Part shown: positions 52,880 to 61,878 of the stretch, piece by piece
Position numbering within the stretch: the first letter of the stretch is position 1
Layout: each line of letters opens with the position of its first letter
Source: Planctomycetota bacterium
GTDB taxonomy: Bacteria; Planctomycetota; Brocadiia; Brocadiales; Brocadiaceae
DNA: 62,040 nt
Assembly (NCBI GenBank): GCA_016873165.1
Contig: VGXV01000021.1
Location: 1-62,040, forward strand
Direction: 5' to 3'
Program-made: the position numbers and the translations under genes
The notes under the pieces: generated by a model
Databases searched by the model: none
The model's input: only the letters and a program-made list of their open reading frames with translations
Told to the model about the DNA's origin: nothing

Positions 52880-54073
52880 TCAGAAAGAGCCTGAGATAAG
52901 GTGGTTTATTAATTCATGTCCCTTTTTTATATGAAGTTTTGATGCCACAGCATTTGCTTCCGTAAGCGGAACTCCTTCCCCTTTTTGAATCCCGGTGCCG
53001 CATATCGCAAAAGGCACCGGTTCAGGCGTGTGCGTTCTTTTTTCAATTGGCGTATAATGATCGGGAAGCACCAGAATGCGAAGCTCTCCGAATTTATTCC
53101 CCGACTCCATAATTGGCCCGATAATTTTATTGTCAATCTGCTCAATGGCAGTTACCTTTTCTTTTATATTGCCTTCATGCCCCGCCTCGTCAGGAGATTC
53201 AATATGAACCAGCACTATATCATGATTTTCTAACGCCTCTACGGCGTATTTGCCTTTGTTGCCGTAATTAGTGTCGTGATATCCGGTAGCGCCGGGAACC
53301 TTTATGATATCCCATCCAAGATAGAGGGAAATTCCCTTGATCAGGTCTACCGCGGTGATCACCGCTCCTTTAAGGTTGAAACGTTCCTGGAAAGTAGGCA
53401 TTTTGGGACGGTATCCGTATCCCCATAACCAGATCATGTTGGCAGGGTTTTCCTGAAGATCAACCCGCACCTTGTTTATGTCGTGGTTATGCAGCAGTCC
53501 CCGTGAACGTTCCATGAGGTCAATGAGAATTTCACTTCCTTTCCCCTTCGGAAGATGCGCTTTAATCGATTCTCCCATAATATCATGGGGAGGAAAACAC
53601 GAGGCATCTATTTTCTGCAGGCCTTTATATACCATAAGATGGCGGTAGCTTTTCCCTGTATAAAATTGGATAACATCGTTTCCAAACCGTTCGTTAAGTA
53701 ATTGTATAAGGATATTGGCCTCTTCTGTTTTGATATGTCCCGCGCAAAAATCCACCAGTGTATCCTCGTTGGCAGTGATGAAATTGCAACGAAACGCGCA
53801 GTCTTCTTCTCCCAGTTGAATGCCGATGCTTGCCGCCTCCAGAGGAGCCCTGCCGGTATAATAGTCGCCGGGGTCGTACCCTACTATAGTAAGGTTTGCA
53901 ACGTCGCTTCCCGGGGGAAACCCGCGTGGGATAGTCTGAACGGTGCCTATCCTTCCGTTTTCCGATAAAAGGTCGAGATAAGGGGTGCGTGCAGTTTCAA
54001 GGGGCGTTCTTCCGCCCAGTTTTTCAATGGGATAGTCTGCCATACCGTCAGGAATGATAATGCAGTATTTCAA
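52880..54073 (-). CDS. apgM: ApgM-like protein (cofactor-independent phosphoglycerate mutase family, possible homoserine kinase)
   Basis: A 397-residue protein of the alkaline-phosphatase superfamily, COG3635 type. Metal ligands are in IIPDGMADYP (Asp9) and in the C-terminal VLPDHYTPIEKRTHTPEPVPF. The nucleophile position, usually Ser in NLS/NMS, is Thr62 in DVANLTIVGYDP. Members are annotated as phosphoglycerate mutase, but some are predicted or reported homoserine kinases. It is nine bases downstream of hom, which favours the latter. A threonine nucleophile is used by some superfamily members. Start: GGAGAC seven bases upstream. Confidence 0.82.
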   Translation of the reverse strand: MKYCIIIPDGMADYPIEKLGGRTPLETARTPYLDLLSENGRIGTVQTIPRGFPPGSDVANLTIVGYDPGDYYTGRAPLEAASIGIQLGEEDCAFRCNFITANEDTLVDFCAGHIKTEEANILIQLLNERFGNDVIQFYTGKSYRHLMVYKGLQKIDASCFPPHDIMGESIKAHLPKGKGSEILIDLMERSRGLLHNHDINKVRVDLQENPANMIWLWGYGYRPKMPTFQERFNLKGAVITAVDLIKGISLYLGWDIIKVPGATGYHDTNYGNKGKYAVEALENHDIVLVHIESPDEAGHEGNIKEKVTAIEQIDNKIIGPIMESGNKFGELRILVLPDHYTPIEKRTHTPEPVPFAICGTGIQKGEGVPLTEANAVASKLHIKKGHELINHLISGSF

Positions 54074-54082
54074 GAATGTCTC

Positions 54083-55378
54083 CTATTCTTCAACACGTAA
54101 GAATCGTGTTTGGTCTTTTACAATGTCTAACTGTTTAATTTCAGAAAGTGCGTTCAGCAAATTGCCTTCTTCCGCCATATGGGTCATCAGGATAAGGGGG
54201 ACATGTCCCTTTTCTTTTGCCTGCCGTTGAATCACAGAGGCGATGCTTATTTCATGGTTTCCCAATATACCGGAAATTTTTGCCAGCACACCGGGTTTAT
54301 CTATTACGGAAAACCGCAAATAATACCGTGTTCTTATTTCTTTCATATTGACCACGGAAACACGTTCGCATTGTCCGGAAAAGATTTTCATAGCATTGAA
54401 GGTGATGTTTGCCCTTCCGAGCGCCACATCAACAATGTCAGCGACTACGGCGCTTGCCGTGGGCATTTCTCCGGCGCCTCTTCCATAAATCATTGAATCC
54501 CCGACAGCGCTGCCTTTGATACAAATGGCGTTAAATACTCCATTTACTGAAGAGAGAGGATGTTCGTGCGGCAGGAGTGTCGGATGCACCCGCAGTTCAA
54601 GCCCACACTCTCTCTTTTTTGCTATTGCAAGAAGCTTTAGGGTATATCCCAATTCATGGGCATACCAGATGTCCGAAAGCTCCACTTTGCTGATACCCTC
54701 AGAATAAATATTTTCGTAATCAACGTCTACGCCAAACCCGATTCGTGCAAGGATGGCAAGCTTGTGCGCCGAATCGATGCCCTCAACGTCCATCGTAGGG
54801 TCTTTTTCTGCATAGCCTAGTTTCTGTGCCTCTTCAAGGGTCACGCGATATTCGACATTTTCTTTTGTCATCTTGGTTAATATATAATTTGTTGTGCCGT
54901 TAACGATTCCCAGAATACATTCGATCTTGTTTGCAATAAAGCCGTCTCTCAATTCTGCAATAATAGGAATACCCCCTCCCACGCTTGCTTCGAAAGAAAT
55001 GCTTTTTCCGTGCCTGCGAGCCTTCCTGAATAATTCAGAGCCGTGGAGCGCAAGAAGCATTTTGTTTGCGGTAATGACATCCTTTCCGTTTTCTAGGGCC
55101 TTGATGACAAATTCCTTTGCAACGGTCACTCCGCCTATAAGTTCAACAATGATATGGATGTTTGGGTCATTTAATAATATATGAGCGTCAGTGGTAAACT
55201 TTACCTCCGGGGGCAAAACAATTTTATTCTTTGCATCCGGATTACAATCAGCGATGCCCTTTAATACAGGGATAGCATTGAGTTTTTCCTTCAGGGGCGA
55301 TTCATTTTCCAAAAGAATTTTTGCGACACCCGTCCCAATAGTACCCATGCCGATAATGCCAACGTTTATTTGTTTCAT
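54083..55378 (-). CDS. hom: Homoserine dehydrogenase
   Basis: A 431-residue enzyme. The NAD(P)-binding fold starts INVGIIGMGTIGTGVAKILL. Substrate and catalytic residues are in VITANKMLLALHG (about 100-112), EASVGGGIPIIAEL and GIVNGTTNYILTKM (about 157-170), and the catalytic Lys is expected in YAEKDPTMDVEGIDSAHKL (about 193-211). A C-terminal ACT domain (about 350-431) implies feedback control by threonine. It reduces aspartate semialdehyde to homoserine. The ApgM-like gene follows on the same strand. Confidence 0.94.
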   Translation of the reverse strand: MKQINVGIIGMGTIGTGVAKILLENESPLKEKLNAIPVLKGIADCNPDAKNKIVLPPEVKFTTDAHILLNDPNIHIIVELIGGVTVAKEFVIKALENGKDVITANKMLLALHGSELFRKARRHGKSISFEASVGGGIPIIAELRDGFIANKIECILGIVNGTTNYILTKMTKENVEYRVTLEEAQKLGYAEKDPTMDVEGIDSAHKLAILARIGFGVDVDYENIYSEGISKVELSDIWYAHELGYTLKLLAIAKKRECGLELRVHPTLLPHEHPLSSVNGVFNAICIKGSAVGDSMIYGRGAGEMPTASAVVADIVDVALGRANITFNAMKIFSGQCERVSVVNMKEIRTRYYLRFSVIDKPGVLAKISGILGNHEISIASVIQRQAKEKGHVPLILMTHMAEEGNLLNALSEIKQLDIVKDQTRFLRVEE

Positions 55379-55597
55379 ACATAGTTCCTGTTATTTGCCA
55401 AAATGAACAATAGAGTGCAAAGAGGAAGAAAAAATTTACTATAACGAAATATTTTATTTAATGTCAATAAAATTTGCTTTCTTAAAAATAGTGTTTTATG
55501 TTCTCTGAGAATTAAATGCTTGTAATGTCGAAATTGGTCTGATAAGATCATTCCCATGTTAATTAATGCCACTCCTCTATCAACCCGGTAGGAATAA

Positions 55598-56524
55598 ATG
55601 ATCGGTTTTAAACAAAGAGATATTATTTCTATCCTTCATTTCAATAAAGAAGAGTTATTATACCTGCTTGACGTTACGAAACGAATGGAACAAGCCGATT
55701 ATTCCAACGTTCTTAAAGGAAAAGTGCTGGCAGCGCTTTTTTTTGAACCGTCGACGAGAACCAGATTAAGTTTTGAAACGGCAATGAAACGACTGGGAGG
55801 CATGGTGGTAGGGTTTGCAGACTCCGGTACCACTTCTATTGCAAAAGGCGAAACTCTCAGTGATTCAGTAAAAACGATCGAGGGATATTGTGACGTCATT
55901 GTTCTTCGCCATTATCGTGAAGGCGCGGCGCAACTGGTTGCGGATATAGTGGATGTTCCTGTAATCAATGCCGGTGACGGTTCCAATCAGCACCCGACGC
56001 AAACGTTTCTTGATCTCTATACCATTCAAAAGACAAAAGGCACTCTTGAAGGTCTTAAAATAGGGTTTTTAGGAGACCTGAAATATGGCAGAACAGTGCA
56101 TTCCCTTGCTTATGCCCTTGCCTATTTTGGAACGGAAATGTACTTTATCTCTCCGCCTAATTTAAGGATGCCGAAGGATTATATGGAAGAATTGCAGAGC
56201 AGGCATGTAGTATGCCATGAGGCGGAATCTCTGCAAGGCATAGGGAATTTCCTCGATGTGATTTATTGTACACGGATTCAGGAAGAGCGTTTTGCCGATC
56301 CGATAGAATTTGAAAAAGTGCGGGGGATTTACCGGCTGAGCAAATCCATGCTTGACGGATTGGGGGTCAAGGATGATTTAAAGATAATGCATCCTTTGCC
56401 GCGTGTGGATGAGATGGACGAAAACCTTGATGGAACAAATTACGCGATATATTTTGAGCAGGCTCGTAACGGAGTGCCCGTGAGAAAGGCTATTTTGGCA
56501 ACTGTATTAGGTGCGATAGAATGA
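55598..56524 (+). CDS. pyrB: Aspartate carbamoyltransferase catalytic subunit
   Basis: A 308-residue enzyme. The carbamoyl-phosphate loop is FEPSTRTRLSFETAMKRLG (about 50-68). The aspartate-side motifs GDGSNQHPTQTFLDLYTI (about 127-144), DLKYGRTVHSLAYALA and MHPLPRVDEM (about 264-273) are intact. It condenses carbamoyl phosphate with aspartate in pyrimidine synthesis. Its stop overlaps the pyrI start (ATGA), so the two subunits are coupled. The gene is divergent from hom. Confidence 0.96.
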   Translation: MIGFKQRDIISILHFNKEELLYLLDVTKRMEQADYSNVLKGKVLAALFFEPSTRTRLSFETAMKRLGGMVVGFADSGTTSIAKGETLSDSVKTIEGYCDVIVLRHYREGAAQLVADIVDVPVINAGDGSNQHPTQTFLDLYTIQKTKGTLEGLKIGFLGDLKYGRTVHSLAYALAYFGTEMYFISPPNLRMPKDYMEELQSRHVVCHEAESLQGIGNFLDVIYCTRIQEERFADPIEFEKVRGIYRLSKSMLDGLGVKDDLKIMHPLPRVDEMDENLDGTNYAIYFEQARNGVPVRKAILATVLGAIE

Positions 56525-56970
56525 AACAGTTAGACGTTTCCGCTATTAAAGATGGTTCGGTAATCGATCATATTGACAGCAAGAGTACTTTAAAGGTTGC
56601 AGAAATTTTAAACATTAAGGACGAGGAGGATGTAGTCCTTGTCGGCATGAATTTATCAAGCAAATACCTGGGGAAAAAGGGAATCATAAAGATTGGAGGA
56701 AAAATCCTCGATCAGAAGGAGGTAAACAAGATTGCCCTTATAGCTCCGAATGCCACGGTAAACATTATCAAGGATTACGAGGTGGTGAAAAAATTTGAAG
56801 TTGTGGTGCCTGAGATGATCGAAGGTATCGTAAAGTGTTTTAATCCGAACTGTGTCAGCAATTATGGCAACGTAAAGACAAAACAACACCTGGTCAGTAA
56901 AAACCCGTTAAAACTTCGATGCCATTATTGCGAACGTGTCATGGGAGCGAATGATATCGTCCTGATTTGA
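56521..56970 (+). CDS. pyrI: Aspartate carbamoyltransferase regulatory subunit
   Basis: A 149-residue protein. The nucleotide-binding N-terminal domain contains AIKDGSVIDHIDS and the IIKI region. The C-terminal zinc domain has the four cysteines in CFNPNCVSNYG (about 101-106) and CHYCERVMGAND (about 135-138). It binds CTP or ATP and sets the activity of PyrB. Presence of pyrI implies the E. coli-type allosteric holoenzyme. It starts four bases before the end of pyrB. Confidence 0.95.
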   Translation: MKQLDVSAIKDGSVIDHIDSKSTLKVAEILNIKDEEDVVLVGMNLSSKYLGKKGIIKIGGKILDQKEVNKIALIAPNATVNIIKDYEVVKKFEVVVPEMIEGIVKCFNPNCVSNYGNVKTKQHLVSKNPLKLRCHYCERVMGANDIVLI

Positions 56971-57032
56971 TAATAATTGTACAAAGCGGGAATTATTGCT
57001 CATTGCAATTAAAGAAAGTGTGAAAAAAATTT

Positions 57033-57992
57033 ATGCTAAGTATGTTGTTGTATCTCATTGGCGGCTTTGTGATTTTAATGATTGGCGCTGAAGCTCTTGT
57101 AAGGGGCGGGTCGGCGCTGGCATTGCGCTTGGGTGTTGCTCCTCTGATAATAGGATTAACCATTGTAGCATTCGGGACAAGTAGTCCGGAACTTGCCGTA
57201 AGCGTTCAATCGGCGCTCCGGGGTAATAGTTCTATTGCTTTGGGGAATGTGATTGGTTCTAATATTGCGAATATCGGGCTCATCCTTGGGTTAGCGGCTA
57301 TTATTCAGCCGATGTCGGTGAAGGCGCAGGTAGTTCGCAGAGAGATTCCTATTATGATTGTTGTCTCCGGAGTACTGTGGGCGCTTCTTATGGATGGGCG
57401 GTTGCAGTATTGGGATGGAGCGTTGCTGATAGTTGGAATTATTGCGTATGTTTACTATTGTTATTATCAGGCACGTAAAGAGAAAGAGCCGTCTGTTCAA
57501 AGCGAATATGAGGAGGGAATTCCTAAAATTAAGGGAAAGATATGGATTTCTGCCGGCTTGATTGCGATGGGTTTGGGCATGCTTATTAGCGGCGGAACAC
57601 TATTTGTCAAAGGCGCGGTGGAATTGGCACGATTTTTTGGAGTAAGTGAGGTCATTATCGGGCTGACAATTGTCGCGGTAGGAACGAGCATGCCGGAATT
57701 GGCAACTTCAGTAGTTGCCGCTATTAAAAAAGAAGCTGATATTGCCATTGGCAATGTCGTGGGTTCTAACATATTCAATATTCTTGGAATATTAGGCGTT
57801 GCCTCCCTGGCGTATCCCATTGCAAGGGAAGGTTTCAACATTGTTGATTTTGGCGCTATGGCATTGTATGCCCTTGTGCTATTACCCCTCACATGGATAA
57901 GATTTTCGCTGGGAAGGTGGGAAGGGGCGTTGTTATTGGCCGGTTATAGCGGTTACATTTATTACCTGATTCTTAACATTCCGTCTGTATAG
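57033..57992 (+). CDS. Ca2+/Na+ antiporter family (CaCA, YrbG-like)
   Basis: A 319-residue membrane protein with about ten spans in two inverted halves. The two alpha-repeats carry GTSSPELAVS (about 49-58) and GTSMPELATSV (about 213-223), with the acidic residue and the GNVIGSNIAN and GNVVGSNIFN motifs following each. It should exchange a cation such as Ca2+ for Na+ or H+. A cytoplasmic loop rich in Glu and Lys (about 147-165) joins the halves. It is separated from pyrI by 62 bases. Confidence 0.9.
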   Translation: MLSMLLYLIGGFVILMIGAEALVRGGSALALRLGVAPLIIGLTIVAFGTSSPELAVSVQSALRGNSSIALGNVIGSNIANIGLILGLAAIIQPMSVKAQVVRREIPIMIVVSGVLWALLMDGRLQYWDGALLIVGIIAYVYYCYYQARKEKEPSVQSEYEEGIPKIKGKIWISAGLIAMGLGMLISGGTLFVKGAVELARFFGVSEVIIGLTIVAVGTSMPELATSVVAAIKKEADIAIGNVVGSNIFNILGILGVASLAYPIAREGFNIVDFGAMALYALVLLPLTWIRFSLGRWEGALLLAGYSGYIYYLILNIPSV

Positions 57993-58106
57993 CTCAGTGC
58001 GAATGAGCAGGAAGGGAGAAATATACTTTTCGTTTCAAAGCTGCGAAGGGCGCTAAGAGATAAAAAACAAAGAATACATGAAATAGTTTAAAAAGGAGAA
58101 TAAGGT

Positions 58107-58502
58107 GTGGGGAAAAATGTATTGTTGTTATTTGCAGCAGGTATTATCTTTACGTTTCTTGCAACAGTGAAAAAAGAAGTGTCTGCTGAAGTTTTTCTTG
58201 TAACGGGTTATTGTTCCTGTGAGGATTGCTGTGATAAACCTCCATATGATGAATGGTATGGAATGACGGCAACAGGTAAAAAGGCGAAATGGGGAACAAT
58301 TGCAGTGGATAGTGAAATAATCAGTCTGGGGAGTGCTTTAAAGATAGAGGGGTTTGAAGACACCATTTTTAGGGCAGAAGATGTCGGAGGTTCCGTAAAG
58401 GGAAAACATATTGATATATGGTTTCCCGATCACCAGCAGGCGCTAAAGTTTGGAAAGCAGATGAAACACATCTGGTATGATAGAAAAAATCTGGAATCGT
58501 AG
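58107..58502 (+). CDS. Secreted 3D-domain protein (RlpA-like double-psi barrel)
   Basis: A 131-residue protein that starts with GTG after AAGGAG. A signal peptide covers residues 1-27. The mature part has a Cys-rich start (YCSCEDCC, residues 35-42) and the three aspartates that name the 3D domain: Asp68 in GTIAVDSEI, Asp92 in AEDVGG and Asp103 in HIDIWFPDH. Such domains occur in lytic transglycosylases (MltA) and spore/resuscitation factors; a role in cell-wall turnover is likely. It lies between the exchanger and the RluA-type gene. Confidence 0.82.
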   Translation: MGKNVLLLFAAGIIFTFLATVKKEVSAEVFLVTGYCSCEDCCDKPPYDEWYGMTATGKKAKWGTIAVDSEIISLGSALKIEGFEDTIFRAEDVGGSVKGKHIDIWFPDHQQALKFGKQMKHIWYDRKNLES

Positions 58503-58526
58503 TTTTTTTTGACAATTGATAATGGT

Positions 58527-59267
58527 ATGAGATTACACAATATGCCTGAAAAGAAAAATTCACCCAAAAGGCATCATCCAAAGGGAATAGAAATACTTTA
58601 CGAAGATGAAGACATTCTGGTAGTAGACAAACCGGCAGGTCTTCTGACGATGGGTACGGAAACAAATAAAACAAAGACTGCCTATTACATTCTCACTGAT
58701 TATGTGCGCAAAGGGAACTCGAAATCAAGAAAACATGTTTTTATCATCCATCGGCTTGACAGGGATGCATCAGGGATACTGGTATTTGCTAAAAACATAA
58801 AGTCCAAACTTGATTTACAGGAACAATGGCAGGATGTGGAAAAGAAGTACCTTGCTGTTGTGCATGGCAAACTTGAGAAAAAGTCGGGAACAATCAGCAC
58901 TTACCTCGCCGAAAATAGAGCTCACGTGGTCTATTCCACGCCTGACACGAAAAAAGGGAAATTATCCCATACGATGTATAAAGTTCTTAAAGAAACCAAG
59001 CATTTCAGTTTGCTGGAAATTAAACTTTTGACCGGCAGGAAGAACCAGATACGAGTCCACCTTACAGAACAGGGACATCCGATTGTGGGCGATAAAAAGT
59101 ATGGAAAGGAAAATGGCGCCCATAAACAGTTAGCGCTTCATGCCCATTCGATATCTTTCAAGCATCCATTCAACGGCAAGATAATGACGTTTGAAATAAA
59201 ACCACCCGCCTATTTCAACAAACTGGTCAGCGGTATTGGCAGCGAAGAGAAACTGGCAAATCAGTAA
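58527..59267 (+). CDS. RluA-family pseudouridine synthase
   Basis: A 246-residue enzyme without an S4 domain. The catalytic motif is HRLDRDASGILVFAKN (Asp in RLDRDASG, about 77-92). Further conserved text is GIEILYEDEDILVVDKPAGLL near the start (shown as ILVVDKPAG), and LLTGRKNQIRVHL with the basic loop near 172-184. It modifies uridine in rRNA or tRNA; the site cannot be told. The start is uncertain: ATG at 58527 or 58542, while TTG at 58509 is less likely. Confidence 0.9.
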   Translation: MRLHNMPEKKNSPKRHHPKGIEILYEDEDILVVDKPAGLLTMGTETNKTKTAYYILTDYVRKGNSKSRKHVFIIHRLDRDASGILVFAKNIKSKLDLQEQWQDVEKKYLAVVHGKLEKKSGTISTYLAENRAHVVYSTPDTKKGKLSHTMYKVLKETKHFSLLEIKLLTGRKNQIRVHLTEQGHPIVGDKKYGKENGAHKQLALHAHSISFKHPFNGKIMTFEIKPPAYFNKLVSGIGSEEKLANQ

Positions 59268-59307
59268 ATAGGAAAATGATATCTGCGGCATAATAGAATC
59301 TAAATTC

Positions 59308-59332
59308 GGGAACATTCCCGATTTTTTGTAAA
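59308..59332. repeat. Solo end of the MITE family
   Basis: The 25 bases starting GGGAACATTCCCGATTTT differ from the terminal repeat of the 46694-46833 element at only two positions. No opposite end is found before the next gene. It is a remnant or truncated copy. Confidence 0.75.
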
Positions 59333-59377
59333 AGCCTATTAATGTAGATAACTTTTATAAACGTTTATTCAAATGCC

Positions 59378-60322
59378 ATGCAAATAGCAATTCTTGGTGC
59401 AACAGGCTGTGTTGGACATACCCTGACAAAAAAACTTATTATCTCCAATGAGCATGATATTATTGCGTCATGCAGATCGGAAAACAAGGTCGATAAGAGT
59501 TTGACTTCTCCGCGATTGATGTGGAGAGCGGTAAATCTGGAAGACCCTGAAAGTATAAGGAAATTCCTCCAGGGAGCGGAAGTACTGATATATCTGGTGC
59601 ATTCTTTAAAATCTTCAGGGTTCGGGGTTCTTGATAAAATGTATGCCCACAAGGTAGGGGAAGCGGCACATAAGACAGATGTAAAAAAGATTATTTATAT
59701 GAGCGGTATTATTCCAAGGAATGAAAAACTATCGCACCATTTAAAGAGCAGAAAGGAAACAGGAGAAGCGCTTGCTGCGCACGGAATAAGTGTGGGTGAA
59801 GTCCGCGCAAGCATACTCCTGGGCACCTGCAGCGCTTCCTACCGAATGGTATATTACCTTGCAAAACGCCTTCCCATAATGATAACGCCAAAGTGGCTGA
59901 ATTCTCTTTGTGCTCCCATTGCGCTCGATGATGCCGTAGAAGTGCTTGAGACATTGATAAAAATAGACATTAAAGGACATGAAATTTTTGAAATTGGTTC
60001 TGATGTCATGCGTTATCGTGATTTGTTGTCTCTTTGCGGAAAATCGACGCATGGTTACGCAAATGCCATTTTCACGGTGCCGTTTTTTGCCATATCGTTA
60101 TCTTCTCTCTGGGTGGAATATATAACCGGTGTCCCGAATTCTATTGCAAGGGCATTGGCCGAGAGTCTTATAAATGATTCTGTTTATTCTCACAACCGGT
60201 TTAAAGAAATTACCGGGCATGACCCCAAGCCGGTTGAAGATGTATTGAAAAAGTGTGCGGAACAGATGAAGAGGGAGCGGGAAGAACGCATCTCATCGAT
60301 TGGTAAAAAAAGGGAAAATTAA
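59378..60322 (+). CDS. NAD(P)-binding Rossmann-fold protein (NmrA/atypical SDR type)
   Basis: A 314-residue protein. The cofactor motif is GATGCVG (7-13) in IAILGATGCVGHTLTKKL. The region KKIIYMSGIIPRNEKLSHHL (about 104-123) resembles the active-site strand of atypical short-chain dehydrogenases, but a clear YxxxK is not seen. The C-terminal half contains WLNSLCAPIALDDAVEVL, which is typical of NmrA-like and NDUFA9-like proteins. It may bind NAD(P)H as a structural or redox sensor. The reaction is unknown. Confidence 0.8.
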   Translation: MQIAILGATGCVGHTLTKKLIISNEHDIIASCRSENKVDKSLTSPRLMWRAVNLEDPESIRKFLQGAEVLIYLVHSLKSSGFGVLDKMYAHKVGEAAHKTDVKKIIYMSGIIPRNEKLSHHLKSRKETGEALAAHGISVGEVRASILLGTCSASYRMVYYLAKRLPIMITPKWLNSLCAPIALDDAVEVLETLIKIDIKGHEIFEIGSDVMRYRDLLSLCGKSTHGYANAIFTVPFFAISLSSLWVEYITGVPNSIARALAESLINDSVYSHNRFKEITGHDPKPVEDVLKKCAEQMKREREERISSIGKKREN

Positions 60323-60365
60323 CTTTTTTCCCCCGTTCATTTTTTTATGGAAGTATTTACTGTTG

Positions 60366-61655
60366 TCAGTCGTTTACTTCGTGAATATCAAAGAGGGCGC
60401 TGATATATTTTGGTGAGTTATCAAGCAGAATCCTGGCAATATTTGGATTAAACTGAGTGCCCATACCTTTGCGTATAACCTCATAAGCATACTCTTGTGG
60501 CAAACCCTTGCGATACGCACGGGTTGAAGTGATTGCGTCATAGGTGTCTGAAATAGCGATTATCTGCGCCAGGTAATTAATCTGATTTCCCGCAAGATGA
60601 TTCGGATAACCGGTGCCATCGTACTTTTCATGATGGCTTGCGGAGATATCGGCAATATCCTTCAGGAATGATACCTTGCTTAAAATTTCAAAAGAGTGGG
60701 GAGCATGTCCCTTAATTACTTCCCATTCTTTGTCGTCCGGGGGACCAGGCTTATCCAAAATACCAATAGGAACGCTTACCTTGCCTGCGTCGTGCAGAAG
60801 GCCGGCAATTTCAACTTTGAGGATGTCGGAAGGGGATAACTGCATTTTTTCCGCCAGGTATTTTGATAAAATAGAGACCCTTGTTGAATGACCTCGCGTA
60901 TATTTGTGTTTTGCATCGATTACACGGGCAAAAAGGCGCAGGATCGGATACAGGCCTGCCATGCTCGATGCCTTCAGTTCCTCTCCATAGCCATATATTG
61001 GCACATCGATATATTTTTTCTTTAAAGTAAGAAATTTGTTTGAAGACTTGCCCGGCACCAGGGTTTTTTCATGAATCATTTCGAGTACCAGATCAATAAT
61101 CTTAGGGTCGAATTGCTTTCCCCTGCTATCTTCAATAATTGTATACGCATCTTCGGGGGATCTCCTGTCGCGGTCTAAACGTGGGGTTTGTAATGAATCG
61201 AAACAGTCGATTGCGCACAAAATTCTTACCTCTATTGGAATTTCTTCGCCCGCCAAACCATCGGGGTATCCGGAGCCATTCCACCATTCATGGTGCCAGC
61301 GAACCATCAGCGCCAGATCATTCAGACCCGGAAGGGTTGCCAGGATTCTGCTGCCAAATATTGAGTGTTTTTTTATAACGGTGAATTCTTCATCGGTGAG
61401 TTTTTCGCGTTTTCCCAAGAGGTTTATATCGATAGAAATTTTGCCAATGTCATGCAGCAGTCCTGCGTAATACATCTGCTGTAGCTTTCTTGGCGGTAAT
61501 CCCAGTTTTTCTCCTATGAGCGCACACCCTTCTCCCACACGGCGGCCATGCTGATGATCGGGGAAATCACGATTATTGTATTCAAGCACCAGTGCAAGCG
61601 CCTCAAGGGATTCGTTAATAACCATGCTTTTGTCGACAGGGGCATTGCTTGACAT
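60366..61655 (-). CDS. Tandem HD-GYP domain protein
   Basis: A 429-residue cytoplasmic protein with two HD-GYP domains. The first has LLHDIGK (about 66-72), VRWHHEWWNGSGYPDGL (about 117-133). The second has the His of HSTRVSILSKYLAE (about 255-268), LLHDAGKVSVP (about 287-297), SASHHEKYDGTGYPNHL (about 339-355). Both domains keep the metal-binding His/Asp residues and a GYP motif, so both may hydrolyse c-di-GMP. No sensory domain is fused. It is the fourth type of c-di-GMP or chemosensory gene in this window. Confidence 0.88.
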   Translation of the reverse strand: MSSNAPVDKSMVINESLEALALVLEYNNRDFPDHQHGRRVGEGCALIGEKLGLPPRKLQQMYYAGLLHDIGKISIDINLLGKREKLTDEEFTVIKKHSIFGSRILATLPGLNDLALMVRWHHEWWNGSGYPDGLAGEEIPIEVRILCAIDCFDSLQTPRLDRDRRSPEDAYTIIEDSRGKQFDPKIIDLVLEMIHEKTLVPGKSSNKFLTLKKKYIDVPIYGYGEELKASSMAGLYPILRLFARVIDAKHKYTRGHSTRVSILSKYLAEKMQLSPSDILKVEIAGLLHDAGKVSVPIGILDKPGPPDDKEWEVIKGHAPHSFEILSKVSFLKDIADISASHHEKYDGTGYPNHLAGNQINYLAQIIAISDTYDAITSTRAYRKGLPQEYAYEVIRKGMGTQFNPNIARILLDNSPKYISALFDIHEVND

Positions 61656-61794
61656 GTATTACTGTTTTCTCCTTTCATTTATATTGAATGTTTATTAGAA
61701 ACTTTTGCCAAATGCAAGTCAAGCCAAAAGAAAGATGTCTCACGTGCAGGTTAAGCAGGATAACATCTTAATTGCAAAGATCAGATATTACAAA

Positions 61795-61824
61795 TTGACT
61801 TGGCATCTTTTATTTTTGTATGAT
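61795..61824 (+). promoter_or_regulatory. Promoter of the flavin-binding protein gene
   Basis: TTGACT (61795-61800) and TATGAT (61819-61824) are separated by 18 bases, 54 bases before the ATG at 61879. Confidence 0.55.
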
Positions 61825-61878
61825 GACTTTATAAGTAATGTGAATTAGCCCCGCGGTAATTTTATTAAGGAAATATTT

